Shown here piece by piece: positions 17,587-25,921 of a DNA stretch of 64,000 bases (positions are counted from its first letter, which is position 1; every line of letters begins with the position of its first letter). The position numbers and the translations under genes are program-made. This stretch comes from Marinobacter sp. GTDB lineage: Bacteria > Pseudomonadota > Gammaproteobacteria > Pseudomonadales > Oleiphilaceae. The stretch lies in contig JAIUMV010000004.1 in the NCBI GenBank assembly GCA_022565395.1, positions 124,001 through 188,000 on the forward strand, given 5' to 3'. The notes below the pieces were generated by a model that had not been told where the DNA came from, searched no databases, and worked only from the letters and a program-made list of their open reading frames with translations.

Positions 17587-18156
17587 ATGGAAGCGTTTCT
17601 TGCCTCAACTCTTGCTGTAGCGATCGCTGAGATTGGTGATAAAACTCAGCTCTTATCGCTCTTTCTGGTTGCCAAGTTTGCCAAGCGCACGCCCATTATT
17701 CTGGGTATTCTGGTGGCCACTCTATTGAATCATGCGTTGTCAGCCTGGCTCGGTGCCTGGGTTGCGCAATGGATTCCTGATGCCTGGCTGCCATGGTTGC
17801 TGGCAGGCAGTTTTGTAATTATCGCCTTCTGGTTACTGATCCCTGATAAGGACGAGGGCGGCAATGCGCGCCTGTTGCGCATGGGGGCGTTTACCGCCAC
17901 CACCATCATGTTTTTCCTGGCGGAGATTGGTGACAAGACGCAGGTGGCAACCGTGGTTTTGGCGGCGCGCTACGAGGAAACCACCCTGGTGATTCTGGGT
18001 ACTACTCTGGGCATGCTGCTGGCGAACATTCCGGTCATTCTTGCCGGTGGCTGGATAATGGAGCGGTTGCCGCTGTCGGCAGCGCGCGCCGGGGCCTGCG
18101 GTTTGTTCCTGTTATTGGCGGTCATTACCCTGCTGGCGACGCTCGGGCAGGCATGA
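17587..18156 (+). CDS. mneA: GDT1/UPF0016 family manganese exporter
   Basis: A 189-residue six-helix membrane protein of the TMEM165/GDT1 family. It contains the two diagnostic E-x-G-D-K-[TS] repeats: AEIGDKTQL near residue 14 and AEIGDKTQV near residue 114, which form the cation path. Homologues export Mn2+ (MneA in Vibrio). I start it at ATG 17587; the longer open frame back to 17503 lies inside the riboswitch expression platform and looks non-coding. Control by the yybP-ykoY element just upstream supports the manganese role. Confidence 0.93.
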   Translation: MEAFLASTLAVAIAEIGDKTQLLSLFLVAKFAKRTPIILGILVATLLNHALSAWLGAWVAQWIPDAWLPWLLAGSFVIIAFWLLIPDKDEGGNARLLRMGAFTATTIMFFLAEIGDKTQVATVVLAARYEETTLVILGTTLGMLLANIPVILAGGWIMERLPLSAARAGACGLFLLLAVITLLATLGQA

Positions 18157-18240
18157 GACTGGACGCCGGGAACCCGAGGCGATACCGTAGATCATAGATT
18201 GCTGCAATTGCGTGGTGTGGAACAGCGGATGGTATTGGTG

Positions 18241-19257
18241 ATGTTGAAATATGTCGTGCAGGGGATGTTGCTTGCATTCGGCTTGATGGCCGTGGCCCAT
18301 GCCGGATCCGGCGATATGCCTGAAGAACGACCCCTGTCAGAGCCCCGGGTGTGGCCGCTGCAAGGTGATCTTGCGGGCGGTCTGATGACGTTTGTAACTC
18401 GTTACGAGGATACCTTTGCCAATATCGGCATTCAGGAAAGCCTGGGTTATCTGGAGTTGGTCAAGGCCAATCCCGGTGTGGATCCCTGGTTGCCCGGGGA
18501 GGGGACCCGGATCACCCTGCCGCGCCACTATGTGCTGCCCGATGCACCACGTGAAGGCATAGTGATCAACCTGGCGGAGTATCGTCTGTATCATTTCCGC
18601 GATGGTGGCGTTGAGGTGTTCCCCGTCGGTGTCGGCACTGAGGATAACCCCTCTCCCCTGACCCGGGCGGAGGTGACCATGCGCCTGGAGTCTCCCGCCT
18701 GGTATCCGCCCGCCAGCGTCCGAGCGGAATACGCTGCTGAGGGTCTGGTGGCGCCGCGGATGGTGCCGCCCGGGCCGGAAAACCCCCTGGGACCCTATGC
18801 CCTTATGTTGAGCGCCCGCAGTTACCTGATCCATGGCACCAACAAGCGTTTTGGTATCGGCATGCAGGTCAGTCGTGGCTGTTTCCGCATGTATAACCAT
18901 GATATTTCGCGTTTTATCTATGAGGTGGAGCGCGGTACGCCGGTGGAGATCGTTGATCAGCCGGTGAAAATGGGATTTAGCGGCAAGGAAGTCTGGCTGG
19001 AAGTGCATCGGCGCTTTGAAGACTATGACGATCAGGCTATGGATGAGGTCTGGCAGCAAGTCAGTCGCATGGTGGCCAGCTTCCGCGAGCAGCATCCCGG
19101 TGTTGAGTTGCAGCGGGCGGCCATTGAGCTAGCCGTGGAGCAGGCGGATGGTGTGCCGCGGCTGATCGGTGAGCGGCTGGCGGATCCGTTGCAAACGGCA
19201 GACAGTACATCCCTTGATATGCTCAGTGCCGAGAAAGCCGCAGAGCAAATATTTTGA
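18241..19257 (+). CDS. L,D-transpeptidase (YkuD/ErfK family)
   Basis: A 338-residue periplasmic enzyme starting with a signal peptide (LKYVVQGMLLAFGLMAVAHA). A LysM-like segment (about 60-105; LELVKANPGVDPWLPGEGTRITLP) precedes the YkuD catalytic domain (about 115-245). The active-site motif is HGTNKRFGIG...SRGCFRM, with the nucleophilic Cys. Family members make 3-3 cross-links in peptidoglycan or attach Lpp lipoproteins. Starts at 18199 and 18229 are also open; 18241 gives the cleanest signal peptide. Similar in type to the second enzyme at 22267 but larger. Confidence 0.9.
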   Translation: MLKYVVQGMLLAFGLMAVAHAGSGDMPEERPLSEPRVWPLQGDLAGGLMTFVTRYEDTFANIGIQESLGYLELVKANPGVDPWLPGEGTRITLPRHYVLPDAPREGIVINLAEYRLYHFRDGGVEVFPVGVGTEDNPSPLTRAEVTMRLESPAWYPPASVRAEYAAEGLVAPRMVPPGPENPLGPYALMLSARSYLIHGTNKRFGIGMQVSRGCFRMYNHDISRFIYEVERGTPVEIVDQPVKMGFSGKEVWLEVHRRFEDYDDQAMDEVWQQVSRMVASFREQHPGVELQRAAIELAVEQADGVPRLIGERLADPLQTADSTSLDMLSAEKAAEQIF

Positions 19258-19357
19258 TCTATTGGCCGGGTTTCGGGCGTAATCCTCAGTAGTTCGCTGT
19301 CGGAATGCTATGCTGGTTATCAGCGGCTAACGATCGTAATTCATTGAGGAGTCAGCG

Positions 19358-20824
19358 ATGTTGTTTCAGCTTGCACGTTCCGGACAGGCCCCAAGGTTGG
19401 CCGCCTGGCTCTTTCTCCTGCTGCTGGGCATGGTGCTGGCGGGCCTGTCACTGGTGGCTTCGGTGCAAGCGGAAGATCAGCCAGATAGCCGAAAAACCGG
19501 GCTGATACTCACTGTTGAGGGTGCCATTGGGCCTGCCACCATGGACTATCTCAGCCGTGGCCTGCAACGTGCGGCTGAGGAAAACGCTGAGATCGTTATT
19601 ATCCAGATGGATACCCCCGGTGGACTGATGGATTCCATGCGGGCCATTATCAAGGACATTCTTGCCTCCCCCGTACCTGTCGTTACCTATGTTTCCCCCT
19701 CGGGTGCCCGCGCTGCGAGTGCTGGTACTTTTATCCTTTACGGCAGCCATATTGCAGCCATGGCGCCAGCCACGCATTTGGGCTCTGCGACACCCATACA
19801 GATGGGGGGCATGCCCGGTGCGCCGGAAGAACCACAACCGCGTGAAGAGCGTAGCAGCGAGTCAGAGGCCAGTTATGACAGTGAAGCCTCTGACAGCGCG
19901 GAACCAAGGGAGGCGGAAAAGCGCCGTGGTGCTACCGCGCTGGAGCGCAAGGTGCTGGAGGATGCGGTTGCCTATATCCGTGAATTAGCCGAGAAGCATG
20001 GCCGTAATGCCGATTGGGCAGAGCAGGCGGTGCGGGAAGCAGTCAACCTGGGCTCCCGGGAAGCGCTGGAAATGAATGTGGTGGATGTGGTGGCCACTGA
20101 TCTGCAGGATCTGCTCACCCAGGTGCACGGCCGCACCGTGTCCATGGCCTACGGTGAGCGCACATTGGATACCGCAGACGTGAGTCTGACCCGACTGGAC
20201 CCGGATTGGCGCACCAGCCTGCTGTCGGTCATTACCAATCCCAATGTTGCCTACTTTCTGATGATCATCGGCTTCTACGGCATCATGTTTGAGCTTTCCA
20301 ATCCTGGCAGTCTGGTGCCCGGTGTGATTGGTGCTATCTGCCTTATCCTTGCGCTGTTTTCCTTCCAGGTGCTGTCCGTGAACTACGCCGGGCTGGCGCT
20401 GATACTGTTGGGGCTGGCCTTTATCGTGGCGGAAGTGTTTATGCCCAGTTTCGGGATACTGGGGGTGGGCGGGATCATTGCTTTTGTGGTGGGCTCCATC
20501 ATCCTGATGGATGGCGCCCACCAGGATGTGTCTATCCCCATGGTGGGGGGTATTGCGGCCGTCGCAGCGGGCTTTATGCTGTGGACCGTCACCCGGTTCA
20601 TGACTATCCGGCGGCGCCAGGTGGTCAGCGGTGTGGAGCAGATGAATCATGCCATCGTCCAGGCTCTGGATGAGTTCCAGCCTGTAGGGGCCGGTTTCCG
20701 TGGTCATGTCCGCCTCAATGGCGAGCGCTGGAATGCAGTTGCTGAAAGCCCTGTTCAGCCCGGACAGTCGGTAGAAGTGGTGCGGATCGAAGGATTGACG
20801 GTGCACGTTGCGACCAGATCCTGA
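19358..20824 (+). CDS. NfeD1b-type membrane-bound ClpP-class serine protease
   Basis: A 488-residue protein with a signal/anchor helix (ending LAGLSLVASVQA), a ClpP-like protease domain (about 50-265) with the Gly-rich MDTPGGLMDSM and catalytic Ser region SGARAASAGTFI, a low-complexity acidic insert (about 150-190, ESEASYDSEASDSAEP), about four membrane helices (about 290-415) and a C-terminal OB-fold NfeD domain. The start follows GAGGAG. Next comes a slipin gene, the classic NfeD-stomatin pairing; homologous pairs process or scaffold membrane proteins. Confidence 0.92.
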   Translation: MLFQLARSGQAPRLAAWLFLLLLGMVLAGLSLVASVQAEDQPDSRKTGLILTVEGAIGPATMDYLSRGLQRAAEENAEIVIIQMDTPGGLMDSMRAIIKDILASPVPVVTYVSPSGARAASAGTFILYGSHIAAMAPATHLGSATPIQMGGMPGAPEEPQPREERSSESEASYDSEASDSAEPREAEKRRGATALERKVLEDAVAYIRELAEKHGRNADWAEQAVREAVNLGSREALEMNVVDVVATDLQDLLTQVHGRTVSMAYGERTLDTADVSLTRLDPDWRTSLLSVITNPNVAYFLMIIGFYGIMFELSNPGSLVPGVIGAICLILALFSFQVLSVNYAGLALILLGLAFIVAEVFMPSFGILGVGGIIAFVVGSIILMDGAHQDVSIPMVGGIAAVAAGFMLWTVTRFMTIRRRQVVSGVEQMNHAIVQALDEFQPVGAGFRGHVRLNGERWNAVAESPVQPGQSVEVVRIEGLTVHVATRS

Positions 20825-20910
20825 TGTTCAAGTATTGAAAAACCGTTCGGTGGTGGCCGCTGTGAGGCTGCTGCCGGGCACATTCCCAGAGTCATGTGAC
20901 AGGAGGTTTT

Positions 20911-21681
20911 ATGGTTGGTGATCTGATTCCCTATTTAGCACCGGTGGTGCTGTTATTGGTCATTTTGAGCGCAGCGATCCGAATCCTGCCGGAGTATGAG
21001 CGGGGCGTGGTATTTTTCCTGGGGCGGTTTCAGGGGATAAAAGGGCCGGGTCTGGTGATTATTATTCCCGGGCTGCAACAGATGGTTCGGGTTGATCTGC
21101 GGGTGATTACGCTGGATGTGCCCAGCCAGGATGTGATCTCCAAGGACAACGTGACCGTGCGGGTTAATGCGGTGCTTTACTTCCGGGTTGTGGACCCGGA
21201 GCGCGCCATTATCCGGGTGGAAGACTTTGGCGCCGCTACCAGCCAGTTGGCGCAGACCACCCTGCGGTCCGTCTTGGGCAAGCACGATCTGGATGAGATG
21301 TTGTCTGAGCGGGACAAATTGAATAGTGATATTCAGGAAATTCTTGATGCCCAGACCGAAGAATGGGGTATCAAGGTGGCCAACGTGGAAATCAAGCACG
21401 TGGACCTGAATGAGTCCATGATTCGCGCTATCGCCCGTCAGGCGGAGGCCGAGCGCGAACGGCGGGCCAAGGTTATTCATGCGGAGGGTGAGCTGCAGGC
21501 TTCCAAGAAGCTGGTAGAAGCAGCAGATGAACTCTCCAAGAACCCCAGTGCCATGCAGCTGCGTTATCTGCAAACGCTGGCGGACATGAGTACCAATAAC
21601 ACCTCTACCATTGTGTTCCCGCTACCCATGGATCTGATTAACAGCCTTGTTAAGGATCGGGGTGCCGCAAAGCGGGATTAG
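20911..21681 (+). CDS. Slipin / stomatin-like SPFH protein
   Basis: A 256-residue membrane-associated SPFH protein. ATG 20911 follows AGGAGGTTTT. It has one N-terminal hydrophobic hairpin (about 8-28), then the stomatin signature [28 protein letters not shown] and a C-terminal coiled coil rich in Glu/Arg/Ala ([27 protein letters not shown]). It is cotranscribed with the NfeD protease, and such proteins form oligomeric rings that organise lipid microdomains. A bidirectional terminator follows. Confidence 0.95.
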   Translation: MVGDLIPYLAPVVLLLVILSAAIRILPEYERGVVFFLGRFQGIKGPGLVIIIPGLQQMVRVDLRVITLDVPSQDVISKDNVTVRVNAVLYFRVVDPERAIIRVEDFGAATSQLAQTTLRSVLGKHDLDEMLSERDKLNSDIQEILDAQTEEWGIKVANVEIKHVDLNESMIRAIARQAEAERERRAKVIHAEGELQASKKLVEAADELSKNPSAMQLRYLQTLADMSTNNTSTIVFPLPMDLINSLVKDRGAAKRD

Positions 21682-21699
21682 TGTATAGCTGCTGAAAAA

Positions 21700-21730
21700 C
21701 AGAAAAGGCCGGTTAAACCGGCCTTTTCTG
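21700..21730. terminator. Bidirectional intrinsic terminator
   Basis: CAGAAAAGGCCGGTT and AACCGGCCTTTTCTG are perfect 15-bp arms around a single central A. The A/T tracts give a U-run on both strands. It sits between the converging slipin and Lpp-type genes and can end both transcripts. Confidence 0.9.
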
Positions 21731-21749
21731 CATTCGCGGCTTAGCCCAA

Positions 21750-22034
21750 TTATTTGCGGCTAGACTGCTCCAGCATGCGACGAGCGCGCTCGTTCGCTTG
21801 GTCAGCAGACTGCTGGGCAGCTTTGGCAGCAGCCAGAGCTTCGTCTGCAGTACGCTGAGCGTTGTTGGCGCGAGTCAGGGCATTGTTGGCAGTGTTCAGA
21901 GCGTTACCGGCAGTCTGCTCAGCGGAGCTGGCAGAAGCGGCTGCACGATCGATGGCGTCCTGATCGGCGGTGGAGGCACAGCCAGCAGTCAGAGCGATGG
22001 CGGCGGCAAACCCTGCGATAGTCAACTTACGCAT
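21750..22034 (-). CDS. Murein lipoprotein, Lpp/OprI type
   Basis: A 94-residue major outer-membrane lipoprotein. The signal peptide ends in the lipobox LTAGC, so Cys19 is lipidated. The mature part is an Ala-rich heptad coiled coil (AIDRAAASASSAEQTAGNAL, with repeating ALTRANNAQRTADEAL segments) that would trimerise, and the chain ends in Lys (EQSSRK), the residue joined to peptidoglycan in Lpp. An L,D-transpeptidase of the type that makes this linkage is 230 bases away on the same strand. Confidence 0.9.
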   Translation of the reverse strand: MRKLTIAGFAAAIALTAGCASTADQDAIDRAAASASSAEQTAGNALNTANNALTRANNAQRTADEALAAAKAAQQSADQANERARRMLEQSSRK

Positions 22035-22144
22035 TTTACTTTCCCCTTATTGGTCGTTTTGGCGTCCTATGGAATTGGCTTCCATGGTTGCTGATACGTG
22101 TAGCTGCACCAGCGACCGTCAGCATAAGCTGTCGGTTTCGTCAA

Positions 22145-22161
22145 AGAGTGTAAAACACTCT
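22145..22161. other. Short hairpin in the gap before the Lpp-type gene
   Basis: AGAGTGT-AAA-ACACTCT, a perfect 7-bp inverted repeat in the 230-bp gap between the L,D-transpeptidase (ends at 22267) and the Lpp-type gene (starts at 22034), both leftward. It could be a weak transcription stop for the transpeptidase or part of the lipoprotein leader. The rest of this gap must contain the lipoprotein promoter, but I see no clear consensus. Confidence 0.35.
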
Positions 22162-22266
22162 GTGTTCAAATGTTAACTCATGATAGGTAAAAGTTCTTAG
22201 CCACTTACCAGTAATTAATATTGCAGTAACGCTTGGCGGTCGTTTTCGGTTCCCGGAAAGCGCTTG

Positions 22267-22854
22267 TCAGGGATGGATTTTGATGGGTGTGCCATCCGCC
22301 ACCAGGTGCCAGATTTCGTCCATTTCTTCGTTGGTGACAGCGATGCAGCCGTTGGTCCAGTCCAGTCCTGCATAGGCAAAGGCCCAGTCGCCTGCGTCAT
22401 TGGGCAGGCCATGAATCATGATGTGACCGCCGGGGTCCAGGCCCCAGGCTTCCGCCAGCTCACGGTCACGTTCATTGGGGTAGGAAATATGGATTGATTT
22501 GTGGAACTGGCTGTTGGGGTTGCGCCAATCCAGAATGTATTCACCTTCCGGGGTTCGCTGGTCGCCGGCATAAAGCTTGTGACCAACAGGATTCTCCCCC
22601 AGGGAGATCTGATAGCTACGTACCACCTGATTGTCGGCTTTGAGGTGCAGTTGGCGCTTGCCCTTGTAGACCACCACCCGGTCAACCCGGGGCGCTTCCA
22701 GTACCGGATTACGCGGTTTGGGAATGGGCGTATAGGAGGGGTCGAGCATGGCCAGCTCGGCAGTACTGTAGCCAGGTACAGGGTAGTCTGCCCAGGCAGG
22801 GGCGGCAACCAGCCAGCACAAAGTCAGGATCAGAGAGGTAAATCGACTCACCAT
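22267..22854 (-). CDS. L,D-transpeptidase (YkuD), small periplasmic form
   Basis: A 195-residue protein with a signal peptide (MVSRFTSLILTLCWLVAAPAWA) and a single YkuD domain. The catalytic site is HIMIHGLPN...DWTNGCIAVTNEEMDEIW with the nucleophile Cys. VVYKGKRQLHLKADNQVVRSYQISLG is the usual start of the domain. The start at 22854 is preferred over 22866 because the signal peptide is then standard. Its place just upstream of the Lpp-type lipoprotein gene, same strand, suggests that it attaches this lipoprotein to peptidoglycan or forms 3-3 cross-links. Confidence 0.92.
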   Translation of the reverse strand: MVSRFTSLILTLCWLVAAPAWADYPVPGYSTAELAMLDPSYTPIPKPRNPVLEAPRVDRVVVYKGKRQLHLKADNQVVRSYQISLGENPVGHKLYAGDQRTPEGEYILDWRNPNSQFHKSIHISYPNERDRELAEAWGLDPGGHIMIHGLPNDAGDWAFAYAGLDWTNGCIAVTNEEMDEIWHLVADGTPIKIHP

Positions 22855-22952
22855 TATCACGCACAACCGATTAGGGGTAACACAGAAGCCTTCAGCTCCG
22901 TAGTTATAGCATACAGACCTTTCCCGCCGCAGTCCGTCACCGCAACCGTTTG

Positions 22953-23939
22953 TTACGAAGTTAGAGCCAGATCACGTAGCTGTTGGTCCAGTGCTTCAAT
23001 GGGTAACGGCTGGTTAGCGATAATCTCAAGTCGTGAGTCGTCTCGGGCGTCAGCACTGTTTGCGCTGAAGCAGCCGTCAGCCACGTTGATGGCAAGCCAG
23101 CCATCGTCCGTATGGACCACCCCTTTAACGCGCAGGAAGCGCTCGTCCATGATGAAAGCCAAGAGCGCCTGAGGGTTGAACAGCGTAGCGGGGGCAACTC
23201 GCCAGCCCAGGCTGTAATGCCCCTGGCCACGATTGACGCGGCACTGCCAGGGCTCATCGTCAAGGCTGGGTTGGGGGCGCGTGGGGGGCGTCAGTGCGTG
23301 GTTGTGCTGGTGGCTGGCAGGCACATCCACCTGGCGGTCACCGTGGCGACCAGCCAGCCAGGCCATATCCAGCTGCCCGTCCCGGGTAAGGGTAACAAGC
23401 CGCTTGGCCGGCTCCAGTCTTTCCGCCCAGGCGTGAAATGCGTCAATCTCTTCGGCAGAGCAAAGGTCGGTTTTGTTGGCCACCAGCACATCTGCAACGG
23501 CCACCTGGTCCCGGAACTGGTCGCTGGTCTGAACACGTGAGTCACTGAGCTTGCGGGGATCCACCAGTGTGACAATGGTGCCGAGTGACAGCACCTCTCT
23601 ATAGAACTGACCTGTCAGCGTCTCGATGATCTGTGCCGGGTGTCCCAGTCCGGTAGGCTCTATAAGCAACCGGTCTGGCTTGGCCCGCTGAATCAGCATG
23701 TTCAGACCCATCTGCATGGGCAGGCCGGACACGCAGCACATGCAGCCACCGGGAACTTCCCGCACCACCACGCCCTGCTGTTGCATCAGGGCACCATCAA
23801 TCCCCACTTCGCCAAATTCATTCACCAAAACGGCCCAGGTTTCGTCTGTTGGCTTGCGTTGCAGCAGGTCGAGAATGGCGGTGGTCTTGCCTGCGCCTAG
23901 GAAGCCAAGGATCAGGTGAGTGGGTATCGGCTGGGTCAT
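22953..23939 (-). CDS. G3E GTPase, COG0523 (YjiA-like) metal-handling protein
   Basis: A 328-residue GTPase: Walker [10 protein letters not shown] at about residues 12-20, the metal-binding GGCMCC (CxCC motif) near residue 65, LLIEPTGLGHP (switch/Walker B), NKTD (guanine specificity) and a C-terminal CobW_C domain (about 225-325). A His-rich patch (VPASHQHNHAL) precedes that domain. COG0523 proteins act as metallochaperones or zinc-allocation factors under zinc limitation. It is transcribed away from a Zur box at 23994-24008. Confidence 0.93.
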   Translation of the reverse strand: MTQPIPTHLILGFLGAGKTTAILDLLQRKPTDETWAVLVNEFGEVGIDGALMQQQGVVVREVPGGCMCCVSGLPMQMGLNMLIQRAKPDRLLIEPTGLGHPAQIIETLTGQFYREVLSLGTIVTLVDPRKLSDSRVQTSDQFRDQVAVADVLVANKTDLCSAEEIDAFHAWAERLEPAKRLVTLTRDGQLDMAWLAGRHGDRQVDVPASHQHNHALTPPTRPQPSLDDEPWQCRVNRGQGHYSLGWRVAPATLFNPQALLAFIMDERFLRVKGVVHTDDGWLAINVADGCFSANSADARDDSRLEIIANQPLPIEALDQQLRDLALTS

Positions 23940-23993
23940 GGGTATCCATCAGTTGACTTGTCTGCCGGGCATTGTACCATGCTGCGTTATATA

Positions 23994-24008
23994 TGTTATA
24001 ACATAACA
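23994..24008. promoter_or_regulatory. Zur box in a divergent promoter
   Basis: TGTTAT-AAC-ATAACA: perfect 6-bp arms with a 3-base spacer, the same form as the E. coli Zur core (TGTTATANTATAACA). It lies 55 bases before the leftward GTPase and 21 before the rightward GTPase, in an AT-rich gap, so one site can repress both transcripts when zinc is sufficient. Confidence 0.85.
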
Positions 24009-24028
24009 CTTTGAGAGAGGGTCACGTC

Positions 24029-25258
24029 ATGTCGCAGCAACAACGCCTGCCAGTTACGGTGCTATCCGGCTTCCTGGGCGCGGGTAAGACCACGCTGTTG
24101 AACCATGTCCTGAACAATCGTGACGGGCTACGGGTCGCCGTGATCGTCAATGACATGAGCGAAGTGAATATTGATGCGGCGGTGGTGGGTGATCAGGTCC
24201 GCCTTGACCGGGTGGATGAGAAGCTGGTGGAGATGTCCAACGGCTGTATCTGTTGCACCTTGCGGGAAGATTTGCTGATCCAGGTGGCTGCGCTGGCGGC
24301 GGAAGGGCGGTTTGACTATCTGCTGATTGAATCCACCGGTATCTCCGAACCCATGCCGGTGGCAGAAACCTTCACCTTCACCGATGAAGAAGGGCGCTGC
24401 CTGGGCGATGTGGCCCGCCTGGACACTCTGGTGACGGTGGTGGACGGGGTTAACTTCCTGCGGGATTACCTGGAGGCCCCGGAGGTGGGTGATCGGGATC
24501 CCGGTGTGCACCCTGATGACGACCGCAACCTTGCCGACCTGCTTATCGAACAGGTGGAGTTTGCCGACATTCTGGTGCTGAACAAAACCGACCTGCTGAG
24601 CGATGAGGACCGGGATCGGCTGCGGACGATTCTGGCCAGACTGAATCCGGCGGCCGAGCTGATGGAATCCAGCTTTGGCAAGATCGACCCCCGGCGCATC
24701 CTCAATACCGGACGTTTTGATTTTGAAAGAGCGGCCGCAGCGCCAGGCTGGTTGCAGGTGCTGCGTGGTCAGGAGAGCAAAGAGACCGAGGAGTTTGGCA
24801 TCGGCAGCTTTGTCTACCAGGCGCGTCGTCCCTTCCATCCGCAGCGTTTCTACGACTTCCTGGCAGCCGGCTGGCAATTCGGTACCTTGATCCGCTCCAA
24901 AGGCTATTTCTGGTTAGCCAGCCGTTATGACTTTGCCGGTAGCTGGTCCCAGGCGGGCGGCATTATGCACCATGACATGGCCGGCTTGTTCTGGGCGGCC
25001 ATGCCTGAGTCCCAGTGGCCGGAGGACCCGGCTTTCCTGCTGGAAATTCGCAAACGCTGGCAGTCACCTTACGGTGACCGGCGCCAGGAACTGGTGTTCA
25101 TCGGCCAGAGCCTGAATGAAGCCGGCGCCCGGGCTGCACTGGATCGTTGTCTGCTGACAGATGCTGAGCTGGCGGAAGGCCCCTCACGCTGGCGCCATTA
25201 CCCCGACCCCTTCCCGGCCTGGGCCACAGTGCAGGCCGATGATGAGGTGCTGGCATGA
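24029..25258 (+). CDS. Zur-regulated G3E GTPase (ZigA/ZagA-like)
   Basis: A 409-residue COG0523 protein. Start ATG 24029 follows GAGAGAGGGTCACGTC. Motifs are Walker [10 protein letters not shown], CxCC as [34 protein letters not shown], and a large C-terminal CobW_C region with the aromatic [12 protein letters not shown]. Members of this longer subgroup deliver zinc or manage zinc-dependent enzymes under starvation. First gene of a rightward operon (GTPase, DUF1826, porin-like protein, binding protein, permease); the DUF1826 start overlaps its stop by 4 bases. Confidence 0.93.
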   Translation: MSQQQRLPVTVLSGFLGAGKTTLLNHVLNNRDGLRVAVIVNDMSEVNIDAAVVGDQVRLDRVDEKLVEMSNGCICCTLREDLLIQVAALAAEGRFDYLLIESTGISEPMPVAETFTFTDEEGRCLGDVARLDTLVTVVDGVNFLRDYLEAPEVGDRDPGVHPDDDRNLADLLIEQVEFADILVLNKTDLLSDEDRDRLRTILARLNPAAELMESSFGKIDPRRILNTGRFDFERAAAAPGWLQVLRGQESKETEEFGIGSFVYQARRPFHPQRFYDFLAAGWQFGTLIRSKGYFWLASRYDFAGSWSQAGGIMHHDMAGLFWAAMPESQWPEDPAFLLEIRKRWQSPYGDRRQELVFIGQSLNEAGARAALDRCLLTDAELAEGPSRWRHYPDPFPAWATVQADDEVLA

Positions 25259-25896
25259 ACACCAGCCCCTCCCCTGCGCTGCATTATGATGGCTCCGCCG
25301 TTGAGGGGCAGGAGTGGTCTGTGCTCACGGAGATCTTTGATCCGGATATCAACCTGGCCTTGATGTCCCGCCGGGTATCGCCAGCGGTGGTGGCGTTTGC
25401 ACACGCCCTGCTGGCCGCCCGCCCCCACCTGCAACTACGGACCGTGTTGGCAGCGGGTGAAAAGGTTACGTCCATGCTGCCAGACTGGCTGCAGGCACTG
25501 CCCGGTGCCAAGGCCTGGTGTGACGATTTGCAACAGCTGGTGGATGCCTACCAGTGCCTGTTTGATCCTCCTGCCATTGGTCTTCGTCTGCATGGCCTGG
25601 ACGATGTCATGTGCCCTCGCTTCCATGTGGATCGCGTTCCGGTTCGTCTGGTGACCACCTATGTAGGGCCCGCCACGGACTGGATTCGTCACCAGGACGC
25701 CTGTCGTGGTGACGGTCATGGACCGCTTCCGCCGCAAGATGAACAGGTTGTGCGTGCCATGCCCACGGGCGCGGTGGCACTGATGAAAGGCGAAGCCTGG
25801 GACGGCAATGAAGGGCGTGGACTGGTGCATCGCTCGCCGTCCGTACCGGCAGGCCAAAGGCGCCTGGTGCTGACCCTTGACTGGCTATCTGACTGA
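25255..25896 (+). CDS. DUF1826 family protein
   Basis: A 213-residue cytoplasmic protein starting with a 4-base overlap (ATGA) on the GTPase gene. It matches DUF1826, known from zinc-starvation operons. Conserved features seen are [24 protein letters not shown] and a C-terminal LVHRSP. The HVD...H arrangement resembles the facial triad of cupin-fold iron/2-oxoglutarate oxygenases; that is my inference from spacing, not an established function. Confidence 0.8.
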   Translation: MNTSPSPALHYDGSAVEGQEWSVLTEIFDPDINLALMSRRVSPAVVAFAHALLAARPHLQLRTVLAAGEKVTSMLPDWLQALPGAKAWCDDLQQLVDAYQCLFDPPAIGLRLHGLDDVMCPRFHVDRVPVRLVTTYVGPATDWIRHQDACRGDGHGPLPPQDEQVVRAMPTGAVALMKGEAWDGNEGRGLVHRSPSVPAGQRRLVLTLDWLSD

Positions 25897-25921
25897 TTTT
25901 CGTTGTCTCACGGAGTTACCC

